Shown: piece after piece, positions 1-6,388 of the stretch
Layout: the number at the start of each line of letters is the position of its first letter
Position numbering within the stretch: the stretch's first letter is position 1
IMG/VR virus record: IMGVR_UViG_3300043427_003610
Location: 1 to 64,000 of that record
Reading direction: 5' to 3' (one strand)
DNA: 64,000 nucleotides
DNA from: a virus
Position numbers and translations under genes: made by a program
The notes under the pieces: generated by a model
The model's input: only the letters and a program-made list of their open reading frames with translations
Told to the model about the DNA's origin: nothing
Databases searched by the model: none

Positions 1-2
1 GT

Positions 3-932
3 GCGTACGCTCGGTTGCTGGGCGCGTCGGCTCGGACGATCGCCTCGTACTTCGAGGCTTTGGAGCGTTGGGGGTTGGTGACCAGGGAAGGCAGCACCCG
101 GTCGCGGAAGTTCGTGTTGGGTCCGACGCCGAACGTGCTTTTCTGCGAGGACGTGGTGGTTGGGATGTACGGCGACCAGGTCCTCGAGTCGGTGAAGGCT
201 GGAACGATTACCGCCGGAATTTCGGTAATTGAGGGCCAAGGCAACCCTGTATCTGACTACGCAGTCCAGCAGCTGCTTGGGGTATACGGCGCTCAAACCT
301 TTGTCACGTATGCACTTCCGGAGCCGTCGACTCTCACGGGAACCGGATCGGTCGTTCTTCCGGATTACCGCAACTTCTCCTCTCTCGTAGTTAATCTCAG
401 TACGTATTCTAACTACGTACAGATTAAAGCACATGGAGAATTTGCAGAAATCGGGTTCCTGACGTACTCGGTCGATCTGCCCCCTGGCCTGGAAGTGGAT
501 AAGCGCATCACCTCCCCGAAGGAACGCGCGGCCCGCACGAAGACCTACACCCTGCCGCAGAAGTCCTGGGCGTTCACCAAGCCCGGCTGGACCCTGGAGC
601 GGATCAAGGAAGTGGACACCGAGCGGTACCCGCAGGTCATCGAGATCCTGGACTACTGGAACGAGCAGTTCCAGAACGAAGACCGGCTCAGCCCGTACAG
701 CTACGCGATCATCCGGACGCTGCTGTCTGAAGAGGCCATTCCGCTCGAGGGCGTGAAGCGCGGGATTCGCGCAGCCCGCCTGGACCCCTGGTGGGCCGAC
801 AAGGCCAACCTGGACAACTTTCTGAACAAGCCGTCGCGAGTCCGCCAGCTGTCCAAGAAGTCCACCCACGACCGGTACGGCCGCAACATGGACGTGCACC
901 CCAAGGGCGAAGTCATCGCCGTCGAGTTCTAG
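3..932 (+). CDS. Replisome organizer-like protein, 5' truncated
   Basis: The reading frame is open from the window edge, so the N-terminus is missing; an internal TTG at 15 is unlikely to be the true start. The first ~40 residues form a helix-turn-helix (LLGASARTIASYFEALERWG), as in phage replication initiators that bind the origin. The last ~110 residues (YWNEQF, then DPWW and LDNFLNKPSRVRQL) resemble the conserved C-terminal domain of phage replisome organizers. Between them, about residues 60-160 are unlike the flanks: rich in Ser/Thr/Tyr/Val and encoded by visibly A+T-richer DNA (about 200-480). By family knowledge such proteins recruit a helicase loader and helicase, which fits the DnaC-like gene nearby. 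The function call is by motif only; the middle domain is not recognised. Confidence 0.55.
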   Translation, partial: AYARLLGASARTIASYFEALERWGLVTREGSTRSRKFVLGPTPNVLFCEDVVVGMYGDQVLESVKAGTITAGISVIEGQGNPVSDYAVQQLLGVYGAQTFVTYALPEPSTLTGTGSVVLPDYRNFSSLVVNLSTYSNYVQIKAHGEFAEIGFLTYSVDLPPGLEVDKRITSPKERAARTKTYTLPQKSWAFTKPGWTLERIKEVDTERYPQVIEILDYWNEQFQNEDRLSPYSYAIIRTLLSEEAIPLEGVKRGIRAARLDPWWADKANLDNFLNKPSRVRQLSKKSTHDRYGRNMDVHPKGEVIAVEF

Positions 933-935
933 GCT

Positions 936-962
936 GTAAGGTTCTCCTACCTACCGTCAATT
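936..962 (+). promoter_or_regulatory. Class A promoter (GTAAG-N15-GTCAATT)
   Basis: GTAAG at 936-940 and GTCAATT at 956-962 are separated by 15 bases, immediately after the stop of the preceding gene and 29 bases before the next start at 991. It is one of seven sites with the same two elements and 15-16 base spacing. The GTC-containing -10 is of the kind bound by ECF-type sigma factors. The promoter role is inferred from recurrence and position. Confidence 0.72.
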
Positions 963-990
963 CACATAGACACCTCTACCACGCGAAAAG

Positions 991-1350
991 ATGGCTGACG
1001 GAACTGATAAGGCACATGCGTTGCGCGCCGGGCGTTCGATGCTCCAGGAATGCCATGACTGTCATGGCAAGCCCTTGGGGCAGCATGTGTGTGCGTTCTT
1101 GACCGGCACGTTTGACCAGAACAACTGGAATTGCGGGACCTGGGCGCGGCTGGAGCGGACCGCGACCCGTTTTGAGGGCAGTGAGTTGGAAGTGCTGCTG
1201 CACGAGACCCCCAACGGGACCACGGTGGTCTGGTTCCGGCGGGTCGGGAACGCGCAGCGGGTCCGCAAGGCGCTGGCCTTCACCGCCAACTTCCAGCTCG
1301 TGCCCGTCACCCTGGAACTACTCGAGTCTATTCATGTCCGAACCGCTTAA
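991..1350 (+). CDS. Small Cys/His-containing protein, unknown function
   Basis: A 119-residue protein, the first gene after a class A promoter. Near the N-terminus it has C-H-D-C-H (residues 21-25) and a further Cys at about 33, which could make a partial metal site; another Cys falls at about 48. The rest is mixed alpha/beta with no membrane segment. No ribosome binding site stands out upstream of the ATG. Its last 17 bases overlap the next gene. I do not recognise the family; it is reported as a real gene because of its position in a tightly overlapping operon. Confidence 0.6.
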   Translation: MADGTDKAHALRAGRSMLQECHDCHGKPLGQHVCAFLTGTFDQNNWNCGTWARLERTATRFEGSELEVLLHETPNGTTVVWFRRVGNAQRVRKALAFTANFQLVPVTLELLESIHVRTA

Positions 1351-1591
1351 GGCGGTAGTTGTGTTTTCGACCGCGTTCGTGTTGGACGTCTGCTGGGCGA
1401 TCTATATCCGGCGGACGGCGGCCGGGAAGGCGGCGGCGGCGGCGAGCTTCGCCACCGTGCTGTACCTCCTGGGCGCCTACAACACCATGTCGTTTGTGAA
1501 TCAGCCGTGGCTTTTGGCCCCGATCGCGGCGGGCGCCTGGCTCGGCACTTACACTGTGGTCCGGTGGGAGCACCGGGGAGGGGAGTCGTGA
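1334..1591 (+). CDS. Small membrane protein, three predicted helices
   Basis: This 85-residue protein starts at an ATG inside the end of the preceding gene. Hydrophobic stretches at about residues 6-25, 33-50 and 57-75 suggest three membrane-spanning helices joined by short loops (the first loop carries IRR), with a charged tail WEHRGGES. Size and topology are compatible with a class I holin or a small phage membrane protein, but no lysis enzyme is next to it and there is no direct evidence for lysis. The ATG at 1334 is chosen because earlier in-frame starts would bury the upstream gene. Confidence 0.6.
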   Translation: MSEPLKAVVVFSTAFVLDVCWAIYIRRTAAGKAAAAASFATVLYLLGAYNTMSFVNQPWLLAPIAAGAWLGTYTVVRWEHRGGES

Positions 1592-1815
1592 GCACTCGTC
1601 GTCGTCGTAGTCAGCGGGAAGAGATCTACTCGTTCATCAAGCGTCGGCCTGCGAACGGGGCCACCCGGAAGGAGCTGACCACCCGCCTGGGCATCCTGCA
1701 CCAGTCCGTGGGCCCGCGGGTGCTGGAGCTGATCTCTGCTGGCCTGGTCAAGCAGACCAAGGACACGCGGAACGGCTGCCACGTGCTGGTGCCGCGCGCG
1801 CGGAGGACCAAGTGA
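1588..1815 (+). CDS. Winged-helix DNA-binding protein
   Basis: A 75-residue basic protein starting at a GTG that overlaps the preceding stop (GTGA). It opens with an Arg-rich segment (STRRRRSQREE), followed by a helix-turn-helix/wing pattern: an IYSFIKRRP helix, GATRKELTTRLG, then HQSVGPRVLELISAGLVKQT. This is the arrangement of small winged-helix regulators in which the second helix reads the DNA. It is probably a transcription regulator of the phage acting in the cytoplasm. The target is unknown; the adjacent excisionase-like gene suggests a regulatory cassette. Confidence 0.6.
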   Translation: MSTRRRRSQREEIYSFIKRRPANGATRKELTTRLGILHQSVGPRVLELISAGLVKQTKDTRNGCHVLVPRARRTK

Positions 1816-1994
1816 TGGACGCCCAGCTTTCGGAAAATTTGCTGACGGCCAAGGAGGTCGCCAAGCGGCTCAAGGTGTCCCTGCGTCGGGTGCACCAGCT
1901 GGAAGTCCCCAAGATCCGGCTGGGCGCGCGCACCGTGCGGTTCCGGGAGCGCGACATCGTGTCCCTCATCGATTCGCGTGCTTCGCGCAGCTGA
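1812..1994 (+). CDS. Excisionase/AlpA-type HTH protein
   Basis: A 60-residue protein with the pattern of helix-turn-helix proteins of the excisionase (HTH_17) family: LLTAKEVAKRLKVSLRRVHQ, then KIRLGARTVRFRERDIVSLI. These bind DNA through a small winged helix and serve as excisionases or transcription factors. The start may be GTG 1812 (overlapping the upstream stop as GTGA) or ATG 1815. No integrase is present in the window, so a regulatory role is more likely than excision, but the rest of the genome is unseen. Its end overlaps the next gene by 17 bases. Confidence 0.72.
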   Translation: MMDAQLSENLLTAKEVAKRLKVSLRRVHQLEVPKIRLGARTVRFRERDIVSLIDSRASRS

Positions 1995-2568
1995 CCTGCT
2001 GCACCTCCAGCTCACCCCGACAGAACTCGAACGCTCCCGCTTTTTCGCCGGGAACGCCGAAGTCGGCGGCCGCAGCCAGGTTCGCCAGGCCCAGGACCGG
2101 AAGGATTCCTTGGCCACGGACCAGGCTGTCGGCCAGCTCGGGGAGATGGCCCTGAGCAAGTACCTGGGCGGCACCCCGCTGTTCTACGAGGTCACGCGCA
2201 GCATTCGGGACCTGGACCCCACGCGCGGGGACGACGGCGGCGACCTGCTGGCGTCGAACCTGGACGTCAAGTGCAGCCTGATGCGGGCAAGCACGGACCC
2301 GCTCAAGTACCGACTGCTTGTAAGACCGAGGGAGCGCCACGTCAATTCTGTATACCTGCTCGCGCTGGTGGAGCAGGACGTATGGCAGACCGGCAAGGTC
2401 TGTCTGGTCGGCTGGTGCCGGGATCGAGACCTGCCTGCCGAGTGTGCGCGAGACGGACCGTTCGCCGGTGCCTACGTCATCCCCGCCACCCAGCTGTACC
2501 CGTTGCCCCCGCTCGAATTCAACTGGCTCTGGAACTTCAACGAGATCACGTGTCGCACGACTGGCTGA
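1978..2568 (+). CDS. Putative PD-(D/E)XK-fold nuclease
   Basis: A 196-residue protein with a GTG start inside the preceding gene. Around residues 54-61 is GQLGEMAL, typical of the helix carrying the first acidic residue of restriction-like nucleases. Then GDDGGD (84-89) and DVKCS (96-100) give the D...D-x-K pair, followed by a strand pattern (VYLLALVE, VCLVGWC) usual in the fold. Small phage proteins of this kind are often annotated as hypothetical nucleases. The substrate is unknown; repair/recombination or host DNA cleavage are both possible. A class A promoter lies inside the coding sequence (2320-2347). Confidence 0.55.
   Translation: MLRAADLLHLQLTPTELERSRFFAGNAEVGGRSQVRQAQDRKDSLATDQAVGQLGEMALSKYLGGTPLFYEVTRSIRDLDPTRGDDGGDLLASNLDVKCSLMRASTDPLKYRLLVRPRERHVNSVYLLALVEQDVWQTGKVCLVGWCRDRDLPAECARDGPFAGAYVIPATQLYPLPPLEFNWLWNFNEITCRTTG
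2320..2347 (+). promoter_or_regulatory. Class A promoter inside nuclease gene (GTAAG-N16-GTCAATT)
   Basis: GTAAG at 2320-2324 and GTCAATT at 2341-2347 with a 16-base spacer lie within the upstream nuclease reading frame. The match to all 12 fixed positions makes chance unlikely. It would give transcripts for the genes from 2550 onward. There is no conventional intergenic space, which is why it is easily overlooked. Confidence 0.55.
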
Positions 2569-3050
2569 CCCAAGACCACCTCGAGTTCCTCAAGGCACTC
2601 CTGCCGGAACTGGAAGACCGCACCGCCAAGCGCCGCGCGCGCGAAATGTTGTACGGGCTCACCGTGCAGCTCACCCAGCAGCTCACCGAAGACGCCGGTG
2701 AAGAGCTGATGTCCGAGCAGGAAGTCCCGCTCACCGAATCGGACCTGCAGGACGTGAACGCCCTGCTGGCCAAGGGGGTGCAGCACAACGGGGTGTTCCC
2801 GGAGCTGTCGGCCGTGCGGGTCGGCCGTGCGCTGCGGGTGGTGAGCGAACTGCTGGGCCGGGCCGCGGTCGGGGTCCTGGACCTGGAAGACCAGGAAGGC
2901 CTGGCGTGGATCTTCGACGTCGCGGCGGACGCCAATGAGGGCGTGAACCGCGGCAACGTGCGGCGGCTGGAGAACCTCGTCCGGGCGGGGCTCGGCCTGG
3001 ACGTTCGGCTCACCAACTACTCGCCGGTCAACAGCGAGTTCCCGGCCTGA
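2550..3050 (+). CDS. Helical protein of unknown function
   Basis: A 166-residue, acidic, mainly helical protein. The start is taken at GTG 2550 (V-S-H-D-W), overlapping the preceding gene by 19 bases. Charged helices run through about residues 10-60, followed by a segment with LSAVRVGRALRVV and DQEGLAWIFDVAADANEG. No catalytic motif, Cys cluster or membrane segment is seen. Its stop overlaps the following ATG (TGATG). The family is not recognised; its place between a nuclease and a helicase-loader block suggests a DNA-metabolism or regulatory role at most. Confidence 0.55.
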   Translation: MSHDWLTQDHLEFLKALLPELEDRTAKRRAREMLYGLTVQLTQQLTEDAGEELMSEQEVPLTESDLQDVNALLAKGVQHNGVFPELSAVRVGRALRVVSELLGRAAVGVLDLEDQEGLAWIFDVAADANEGVNRGNVRRLENLVRAGLGLDVRLTNYSPVNSEFPA

Positions 3051-3376
3051 TGCGGTTCCCGGGCGCGAAGTGCATGGAGTGCGGGCGTCCGCTCGGGGAA
3101 TCCGTCATGCCGGATCGTCCGATGTCCATGCTCGACGTGTTGTGCCCGCAGTGCATGCTCGACCTCGAATTCATCTCTCCACCACCACTCAATGACCCTG
3201 AAGACAGCGAAGACCGATTGGGACTGGCTCGAAGGCACGATCGAGTACCCGGAGTTTCGTCCATTTCTGATCGGCGTGCTCGAACGCTGTGGGATGCCCT
3301 TGGTGCTCTGCTACGACCGTTCCGCCGTATTGGACTACCTGACCGAGCAGCTTGGAAACGCGGACGACGCACTTGA
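3050..3376 (+). CDS. Zinc-ribbon-like small protein with doubtful C-terminus
   Basis: The first ~45 residues look like a real zinc ribbon: C-M-E-C (residues 8-11) and C-P-Q-C (32-35), with a following hydrophobic strand. After about residue 48 the sequence becomes an Arg-rich stretch that lies wholly under the next gene in another frame and looks like out-of-frame translation of it. Either the gene truly overlaps its neighbour by 185 bases, or a frame change or base error near 3190 hides an earlier end. The N-terminal part is credible, the C-terminal part is not. Function unknown; possibly a nucleic-acid-binding accessory protein. Confidence 0.45.
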   Translation: MRFPGAKCMECGRPLGESVMPDRPMSMLDVLCPQCMLDLEFISPPPLNDPEDSEDRLGLARRHDRVPGVSSISDRRARTLWDALGALLRPFRRIGLPDRAAWKRGRRT

Positions 3377-3503
3377 ACACTTTGAATTCAATGTCCTTGG
3401 CGGATATGTCGGACCCACAACACCCTTCTTCCTCGATCGCACCGTGGCTGCTGAACTCGGTGGAATGGCACCCGGCCCTGATGGGGAAGGCGCCGATCCC
3501 TGA
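3192..3503 (+). CDS. Small phage protein with YFEFNVxGxYVG-type motif
   Basis: A 103-residue protein whose core (LVLCYDRSAVLDYL, then DDALEHFEFNVLGGYVGPTT) follows a pattern I recall from short hypothetical proteins of many phages: an LVYD-like strand, a helix, then HFEFN-x-x-G-x-YVG. No function is established to my knowledge. It overlaps the zinc-ribbon gene upstream by 185 bases and the loader gene downstream by about 113 bases if that gene starts at 3391. The last ~20 residues (GGMAPGPDGEGADP) lie under the downstream gene and are low complexity. Confidence 0.6.
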   Translation: MTLKTAKTDWDWLEGTIEYPEFRPFLIGVLERCGMPLVLCYDRSAVLDYLTEQLGNADDALEHFEFNVLGGYVGPTTPFFLDRTVAAELGGMAPGPDGEGADP

Positions 3504-4041
3504 GCAGTTCTCCGACGCCTCGATCGACATCGTGCCGCACCGCACCCTGAAGGAGTGCGTGCTGCGCTACGGCAAGGAGTTCTGGCAGGCGGCCAGCAAG
3601 GGCATGGCCCCGCTCTTCCTGGGCCCGCCCGCGCTGTACAAGTCGTACGCCGCCGCCGCCCTGGCCAAGGCGCTCCACGAGCGGGCGTGTATCCACGTGG
3701 CCTGGTGCGACGTGCCGATCACCCTGAACGGCCTGGAGCGGCGCCGGTTCGACCGGGCGACCGACGAGCAGATCGACCGCTGGAAGCAGGTCCCCTTCCT
3801 GGTCATGGACGACTTCGGCATGACCAAGCTCGACAGCTGGCAGTACGGGGTCATGGCCGAGATCGGCATGGCCCGGTTCGACACCGGCCGCCCGACCTGC
3901 TGGACCGGGAATATCGAGGTCGACAGCCCGCCCACGGTCGAGAAAGTGAACGAAGCCCTCCGGACCACTGCCGGGGTCCAGCTGGCCCGGCGGATCATGG
4001 AAAGGAGCGAAGGCTACCGAGTCTACGTCCGCGGCGTGTAA
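3391..4041 (+). CDS. DnaC/IstB-like AAA+ ATPase, probable helicase loader
   Basis: A 216-residue protein (from ATG 3391; ATG 3406 and 3481 are alternatives). Layout follows DnaC-type loaders: the P-loop region FLGPPALYKS (about 76-85), Walker B FLVMDDFG (136-143), a sensor-1-like WTGNIEV, and a C-terminal LARRIMERSEGYRVYVRG carrying the arginine positions typical of the family. Such proteins deliver the replicative helicase to the origin; the partner here would be the DnaB-like domain encoded at 14227. Odd feature: the P-loop reads G-P-P-A-L-Y-K-S, lacking the usual Gly before Lys, so ATP binding may be altered. Loader identity is likely; the ATPase activity is open. Confidence 0.7.
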   Translation: MSLADMSDPQHPSSSIAPWLLNSVEWHPALMGKAPIPEQFSDASIDIVPHRTLKECVLRYGKEFWQAASKGMAPLFLGPPALYKSYAAAALAKALHERACIHVAWCDVPITLNGLERRRFDRATDEQIDRWKQVPFLVMDDFGMTKLDSWQYGVMAEIGMARFDTGRPTCWTGNIEVDSPPTVEKVNEALRTTAGVQLARRIMERSEGYRVYVRGV

Positions 4042-4065
4042 GAATCCCCACCCCTTCCGTCATTT
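4038..4065 (+). promoter_or_regulatory. Class A promoter (GTAAG-N16-GTCATTT)
   Basis: GTAAG at 4038-4042 overlaps the stop codon of the loader gene, and GTCATTT at 4059-4065 follows after 16 bases. It has one mismatch to the GTCAATT consensus. The next ATG (4079) lies 13 bases past the -10 with no Shine-Dalgarno sequence between, so the message may be nearly leaderless. Confidence 0.62.
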
Positions 4066-4078
4066 CTAATTGCCCACC

Positions 4079-4408
4079 ATGCAGATCACCTTCGAGCTGG
4101 CTGTCGTCGATTACGACATCATCGAACTCCGCTGGCCTGTGTCGTTCGGCCGGGTCACCGCCGAGCCGTACCATGCCATTGCAGAGGCCTTGGAGCCTGT
4201 TAAGGGCGTTGATCGCGTGGAGGTCCTCAGGTACACCGCCCACATCGAAATAGCGGAGCATGTGGAGAACCTGGGGACCGTGCTTGAGGACATCCGGGAC
4301 CACCTCCTGGATGACAAGAACTTGGCGCATGTCCTGGCCGAGGCTGGGGTGACGAACTACGGCGTCACCGTGTGTCCGGGTGTGGTGACTCGGCGTAACG
4401 AACCGTAG
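4079..4408 (+). CDS. Small alpha/beta protein, unknown
   Basis: A 109-residue protein starting at ATG 4079, only 13 bases after a class A -10 element. The middle (VTAEPYHAIAEALEPVKGVD, then RVEVLRYTAHIEI and LGTVLEDIRDHLLDD) has a beta-alpha-beta pattern faintly like ferredoxin-like or Nfu N-terminal domains, in which a central GV is followed by a strand. The similarity is weak and no cysteine pair for metal is present; the single Cys is near the C-terminus. Function unknown. It appears to be its own short transcription unit. Confidence 0.55.
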   Translation: MQITFELAVVDYDIIELRWPVSFGRVTAEPYHAIAEALEPVKGVDRVEVLRYTAHIEIAEHVENLGTVLEDIRDHLLDDKNLAHVLAEAGVTNYGVTVCPGVVTRRNEP

Positions 4409-4476
4409 GGGCTGGACAAAGGGTTGGGGAGCGGCGCCATCCGGAGCTTCGGCTTCGGGTGGCGTCTGCTCTTTCC

Positions 4477-4484
4477 GACCTATT
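4477..4484 (+). promoter_or_regulatory. Class B promoter -10 (CGACCTATT)
   Basis: GACCTATT preceded by C matches the class B motif CGACYTATT. The start codon of the peptidase-like gene is only 8 bases downstream (4492), so transcription would begin at or next to the ATG, giving a leaderless message. No conserved -35 element is seen. Role inferred from recurrence before virion genes. Confidence 0.55.
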
Positions 4485-4491
4485 ACCGCCT

Positions 4492-5001
4492 ATGCACGCC
4501 TTTCTGCACTCCCAGCAACGCAATGCAACCTGTGCGGTGGCGGCCGTTCGAACGGTGCTCCACCGGCAGTTCGGCGCGCGTATCGCCGAGGCCGCCCTGG
4601 TGGCCCTCGGCACGGAGGCCCACGACCCGATCGTCAAGACCGGGAGCGACACCAGCGACATCCGCCGGATGGTCCGGCACGCCTCCCGGGCCTACAACCT
4701 GGGTCCGCCCTGGACGCTCCGGGCCCGGAAGCACGGCAGCTGGCGGCAGCTGCAGTACTGGACCAGGCAGGGCCGCTGGCCGATCTGCCAGGTGTTCGTG
4801 CCGGAAGCCCTGGAGCACCACGCCGTTGTGATCATCGCGGTCGAATCCGACCGGATCCAGTACTTCGATCCCGACCCTTCCGTAGGCAAGAAACCCCGGT
4901 GGATGTCCAAGGCGCGGTTTCTCGAGTGGTGGGCTTCGCCGCTCACCGGCGAGACGTGGTGGGCCGTGGTGAACGGCGGCGATTTGCTGCAGTACGAGTG
5001 A
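4492..5001 (+). CDS. C39-like cysteine peptidase domain protein
   Basis: A 169-residue protein. Residues 8-20 (QQRNATCAVAAVR) match the Gln-x(4-5)-Cys start of papain-like C39 peptidase domains, with C14 as candidate nucleophile and Q8/Q9 as oxyanion-hole residue. EHHAVVIIAVESD (H109/H110) and YFDPD (D126) supply the His and Asp. No signal peptide or membrane segment. C39 domains cleave leader peptides at double-Gly sites in bacteriocin export; free phage versions may cut virion or host proteins, or degrade cell-wall cross-links. It sits alone after a class B (virion-type) promoter, which argues for late expression. ATG 4492 is chosen over upstream GTG 4459, which would precede the promoter. 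Confidence 0.62.
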   Translation: MHAFLHSQQRNATCAVAAVRTVLHRQFGARIAEAALVALGTEAHDPIVKTGSDTSDIRRMVRHASRAYNLGPPWTLRARKHGSWRQLQYWTRQGRWPICQVFVPEALEHHAVVIIAVESDRIQYFDPDPSVGKKPRWMSKARFLEWWASPLTGETWWAVVNGGDLLQYE

Positions 5002-5022
5002 CGCTTAACCCCGTGTCGCTTC

Positions 5023-5030
5023 GACCTATT
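5023..5030 (+). promoter_or_regulatory. Class B promoter -10 (CGACCTATT)
   Basis: The motif lies 22 bases before the first gene of the appendage cluster, which has its own GGAGG ribosome binding site at about 5044-5048. A transcript starting about seven bases after the motif would keep that site. No firm -35. Confidence 0.6.
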
Positions 5031-5052
5031 GGTAGCCCGCGCTGGAGGATCG

Positions 5053-5403
5053 ATGGCCGCTGGAACGTATGACATGGTGTGTGAGCAGGGAGCCACGTTC
5101 CAGCGCTCGCTGGTGTGGCAGGACGAGACGGAGTCGCCGATCAATCTGACCGGCTACTCGGCCCGTATGCAGGTGCGCCCGTCGATCAAGTCGACTGAGG
5201 TCGTCACCGAGCTGACCACGGCCAACGGCCGGATCGTGCTGTACCCGCTGCTCGGCAAGATCGAGCTGAACCTGACGGCCGTGCAGACCGCGGCGCTCGC
5301 CGCCAAGCAGTGCGTGTACGACCTCGAGCTGGTCTCCGGATCCGGATTCGTGACGCGGCTGCTGCAGGGCGCGTTCACGATCACGCCTGAGGTTACCCGG
5401 TGA
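5053..5403 (+). CDS. Phage virion/appendage protein (GTYD...EQGATF family)
   Basis: A 116-residue protein following a good GGAGG ribosome binding site. The pattern GTYDMVCEQGATFQRSLVWQ, then INLTGYSARMQVRPS and YDLELVSGSGFVTRLLQGAF, is one I recognise from a common small protein of siphovirus tail or neck appendage clusters, usually placed just before a collagen-like protein as here. It is rich in beta-strands with no catalytic motif. It likely forms part of a tail or neck appendage in the virion. Its stop overlaps the next GTG start (GTGA). The exact role is not established. Confidence 0.68.
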   Translation: MAAGTYDMVCEQGATFQRSLVWQDETESPINLTGYSARMQVRPSIKSTEVVTELTTANGRIVLYPLLGKIELNLTAVQTAALAAKQCVYDLELVSGSGFVTRLLQGAFTITPEVTR

Positions 5404-5855
5404 GCAACACCGTCCAGCTAGAGTCGACGCCGACCCAGGTCATCGTCGAGCAGGACGTGGTCCGGGTGGTCGCCGAGCAGACCTCGGTGCGCGTGGTCTC
5501 GGCTGGTGTGCAGGGACCCGCGGGTGGCTCTGGGCCGCTCCGCACGGCGAATCCGACCTGGGCGGCGACGATGGCGCTCGACTGGTCGAATGCCGATGTG
5601 GTACGGATCACTCTCGCAGGGAACACGACGTTCACGTTCACGGGGGCGCAGAACGACCAGCGCCTCATGCTCGAGTTGACGCAGGACGCTACCGGTGGCC
5701 GCTCGGTCACCTGGCCCGCGAATCTGCGCTATTCGGGAACCATCCCCGCAATTGCGCTCAGCACCGCGGGCGGCAGGCTCGACCGTATCGGCTTCATCTA
5801 CCGCGCAGGAACCAACACCTACGACGTGATCGCGATTGCGATCGGCTTCATCTGA
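5400..5855 (+). CDS. Virion appendage protein with short collagen-like segment
   Basis: A 151-residue protein with a GTG start overlapping the previous stop. The N-terminal part is beta-rich and Val-rich (QVIVEQDVVRVV), followed by a short collagen-like GVQGPAGGSGP (about 36-46) and a jelly-roll-like C-terminal domain (ADVVRITLAGNTTFTFTG, GRLDRIGFIYR). This organisation is usual for head fibres or tail appendages: an attachment strand, a trimerising Gly-X-Y segment and a globular tip. Co-transcribed with its neighbours. Assignment as a structural protein is fairly safe; its exact location on the virion is not. Confidence 0.65.
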   Translation: MSNTVQLESTPTQVIVEQDVVRVVAEQTSVRVVSAGVQGPAGGSGPLRTANPTWAATMALDWSNADVVRITLAGNTTFTFTGAQNDQRLMLELTQDATGGRSVTWPANLRYSGTIPAIALSTAGGRLDRIGFIYRAGTNTYDVIAIAIGFI

Positions 5856-5869
5856 GGAGGAGTACATAA

Positions 5870-6271
5870 ATGGCTAACGCGATCTATCCCAAGGCGAAGG
5901 AGCAGTTCCTTCAGGCTGGTATCAACATGTCGTCGGCGACCATCAAGGTGGCGCTCGTCGATACCGGCACCTACACCTACTCGGCTGCGCACGAGTTCCT
6001 GTCTTCGGTGAGCGGCATCGTCGGCACCGCGCAGACGCTCGGCAGCAAGGCGTTCACGAACGGCGTGTTCGATGCGGCCGACGTGACCTTCCCGGCGGTG
6101 ACGGGCAACACGGCCGAGGCGCTGCTGATCTACGTGGACACCGGTGTGGCTGGCACCAGCCGCTTGATCCTGTTCCAGGACACGGGCGTCACGGGCCTCC
6201 CGGTCACCCCGAACGGCGGTGACATCAACCTCGTGTTCGACAACGGCGCCAACAAGATCTTCGCTCTGTAA
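5870..6271 (+). CDS. Virion structural protein, unknown location
   Basis: A 133-residue protein after a strong GAGGAGG ribosome binding site. The sequence (YPKAKEQFLQAGINMSSATI, KVALVDTGTYTY, then SRLILFQDTG and NLVFDN) matches a family I recall in the appendage regions of many tailed phages, where it is a beta-rich virion component. It is the last gene before a clear stem-loop terminator at 6294-6342, which closes the small operon begun at 5053. No enzymatic motif or membrane segment is seen. Confidence 0.62.
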   Translation: MANAIYPKAKEQFLQAGINMSSATIKVALVDTGTYTYSAAHEFLSSVSGIVGTAQTLGSKAFTNGVFDAADVTFPAVTGNTAEALLIYVDTGVAGTSRLILFQDTGVTGLPVTPNGGDINLVFDNGANKIFAL

Positions 6272-6293
6272 TCGACATCGAGTAGGCGGAGCA

Positions 6294-6342
6294 CGGCGCC
6301 TTTCTGGACATTGCGGTTCAGGAAGGCGCCGTTGCTGCTTTA
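6294..6342 (+). terminator. Rho-independent-like terminator
   Basis: CGGCGCCTT (6294-6302) pairs with AAGGCGCCG (6323-6331), with extra pairing possible from TCTGGA and the complementary bases inside the loop, followed by TTGCTGCTTT. It closes the 5053-6271 operon. The U-tract is imperfect. Confidence 0.6.
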
Positions 6343-6388
6343 AGCACCTAAGACTGAAAGGTAGGGATTACACACCGAGGGCCGACGT

